Assembly (NCBI GenBank): GCA_014376345.1
Contig: JACMRS010000149.1
Coordinates: forward strand, 1 to 6,814
Direction of reading: 5' to 3'
DNA: 6,814 nt
Source: Bacteroidia bacterium
GTDB lineage: Bacteria > Bacteroidota > Bacteroidia > NS11-12g > UBA955
Shown here: piece by piece, positions 6,088 to 6,814 of the stretch
Position numbering within the stretch: the first letter of the stretch is position 1
Layout: every line of letters starts with the position of its first letter
Position numbers and translations under genes: made by a program
Notes under the pieces: generated by a model
Database searches by the model: none
What the model was told of the DNA's origin: nothing
What the model saw: only the letters and a program-made list of their open reading frames with translations

Positions 6088-6814
6088 TTAACTTTCTTTG
6101 TCAAAATAAATCTTATAATACTTTCTTCCTGTGCCTTCATCAATGCCTTGTTCAATTAATTCGCGACTGCCATGAATGTAAATATGAAAATTTTTGTCCA
6201 GCTTTAAAATACTCTTGAATATTTTAGCCTGCTTCTTAACTGCTTGCTCAGAAATACTGAAATTATTGTTCTCCGGAATTTCATTTTCCTCACGGTATGT
6301 TTTATCAAAAGCATTGAAAGAACTTATCAGTTTCGGATCCTGAAAAACCTCATCTTCAAATTCTTCCTTATCAAATTCTTCATGTGTTTTGAAATATGAA
6401 ACTGTCCGGTTCAGTAAATCTATCTGATCTGTTTTTGACACCGGAAAATCCTCAACCAGTTGTTTGGTAACATAGTTTTTAGCAATTGAAAGAAACTGTC
6501 TCGTGTGCTGAAATTCATCTTCGTAAGGCTTCACTCCCAAAAATTCATTTTTCCAGATATTGGCATCAGTTCCTTTTGCGAAATAACAAAGTTTATAACC
6601 CGAATCTTTTCCAGTGTTGAATATCAAGCAAGCTTTTTCAGGTTTACCCGGATTGGCACCTTCGCTGTATTGAAGTTTCATGGCAGGTTTTCCTTCTTCA
6701 AGTACCAAAAATGATTCGGTACTTTCAGATTTAACAATTCCTATTACATCTACTTCTTCTTCATCCAGATAAATGCCTTTAAAATGTGCAACATACAAAG
6801 CCCCTTCTTTATAA
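6088..6814 (-). CDS. Nucleoid-associated protein, YejK/NdpA (37-kDa) family, 5' end outside window
   Basis: The reading frame runs off the right edge, so only the C-terminal 241 residues are seen; family members are about 330-350 aa. A TTG at 6796-6798 could be read as a start, but the frame stays open upstream (YKEGA) and the N-terminal domain is missing, so the gene must begin beyond the window. Recognisable parts are DVIGIVKSES, CLIFNTGKDSGY, WKNEFLGVKPYEDEF, FVSKTDQIDLLNR-type sequence (VSKTDQIDLLNRTVSYF), SEQAVKKQAKIFKSILKL and the strongly conserved DKNFHIYIHGSRELIEQG near the C-terminus. Family members associate with the nucleoid; their exact role in Bacteroidota is not settled. It lies upstream of miaE with a 23-nt gap (6065-6087), probably in the same transcript. 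Confidence 0.9.
   Translation of the reverse strand, partial: YKEGALYVAHFKGIYLDEEEVDVIGIVKSESTESFLVLEEGKPAMKLQYSEGANPGKPEKACLIFNTGKDSGYKLCYFAKGTDANIWKNEFLGVKPYEDEFQHTRQFLSIAKNYVTKQLVEDFPVSKTDQIDLLNRTVSYFKTHEEFDKEEFEDEVFQDPKLISSFNAFDKTYREENEIPENNNFSISEQAVKKQAKIFKSILKLDKNFHIYIHGSRELIEQGIDEGTGRKYYKIYFDKES

Overview
The window looks like a chromosomal segment from a member of the Bacteroidota (Bacteroidetes). The base composition is AT-rich and start sites lack Shine-Dalgarno-like sequences. A TAnnTTTG-type -7 box sits just upstream of folD. The gene content also fits: a Bacteroidetes-style secreted S8 peptidase with an N-terminal 'FLS.R..ERR...DIPV' prodomain, Bacteroidetes-type QueE and MiaE, and a YejK/NdpA-type nucleoid-associated protein. 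The genus cannot be told from the sequence.

Layout. Positions 1-275 hold no gene I can support, only a degenerate REP-like palindrome (7-35) and a strong leftward intrinsic terminator (150-173). Positions 276-792 (+) are the remains of an Abi-family (HEPN-type) gene. The family's N-terminus and C-terminal half survive in different frames, and a perfect 20-bp palindrome lies exactly at the junction where the middle of the gene is missing. Positions 752-3859 (-) form a tight three-gene operon: two paralogous lipoproteins of nearly identical length (227 and 226 aa), then a subtilisin-like S8 peptidase, with overlaps of 1 and 14 nt. Positions 3952-5453 (+), divergent from that operon, hold folD and queE as an overlapping pair (TTGA) behind a promoter that gives an almost leaderless transcript. 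Positions 5450-6814 (-), convergent with queE through overlapping stop codons, hold miaE and, upstream of it, a nucleoid-associated protein gene cut by the window edge.

How the genes relate. FolD supplies one-carbon tetrahydrofolates. QueE makes 7-carboxy-7-deazaguanine for queuosine at tRNA position 34, and MiaE hydroxylates the modified adenosine at position 37, so two anticodon-loop modification genes face each other. The lipoprotein-lipoprotein-peptidase operon is probably a cell-envelope module, but its substrate and role are unknown. The least explained items are that operon, with its duplicated lipoprotein family of no recognised function, and the palindrome-bridged deletion in the Abi remnant. 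I did not find a clearly new, intact system.
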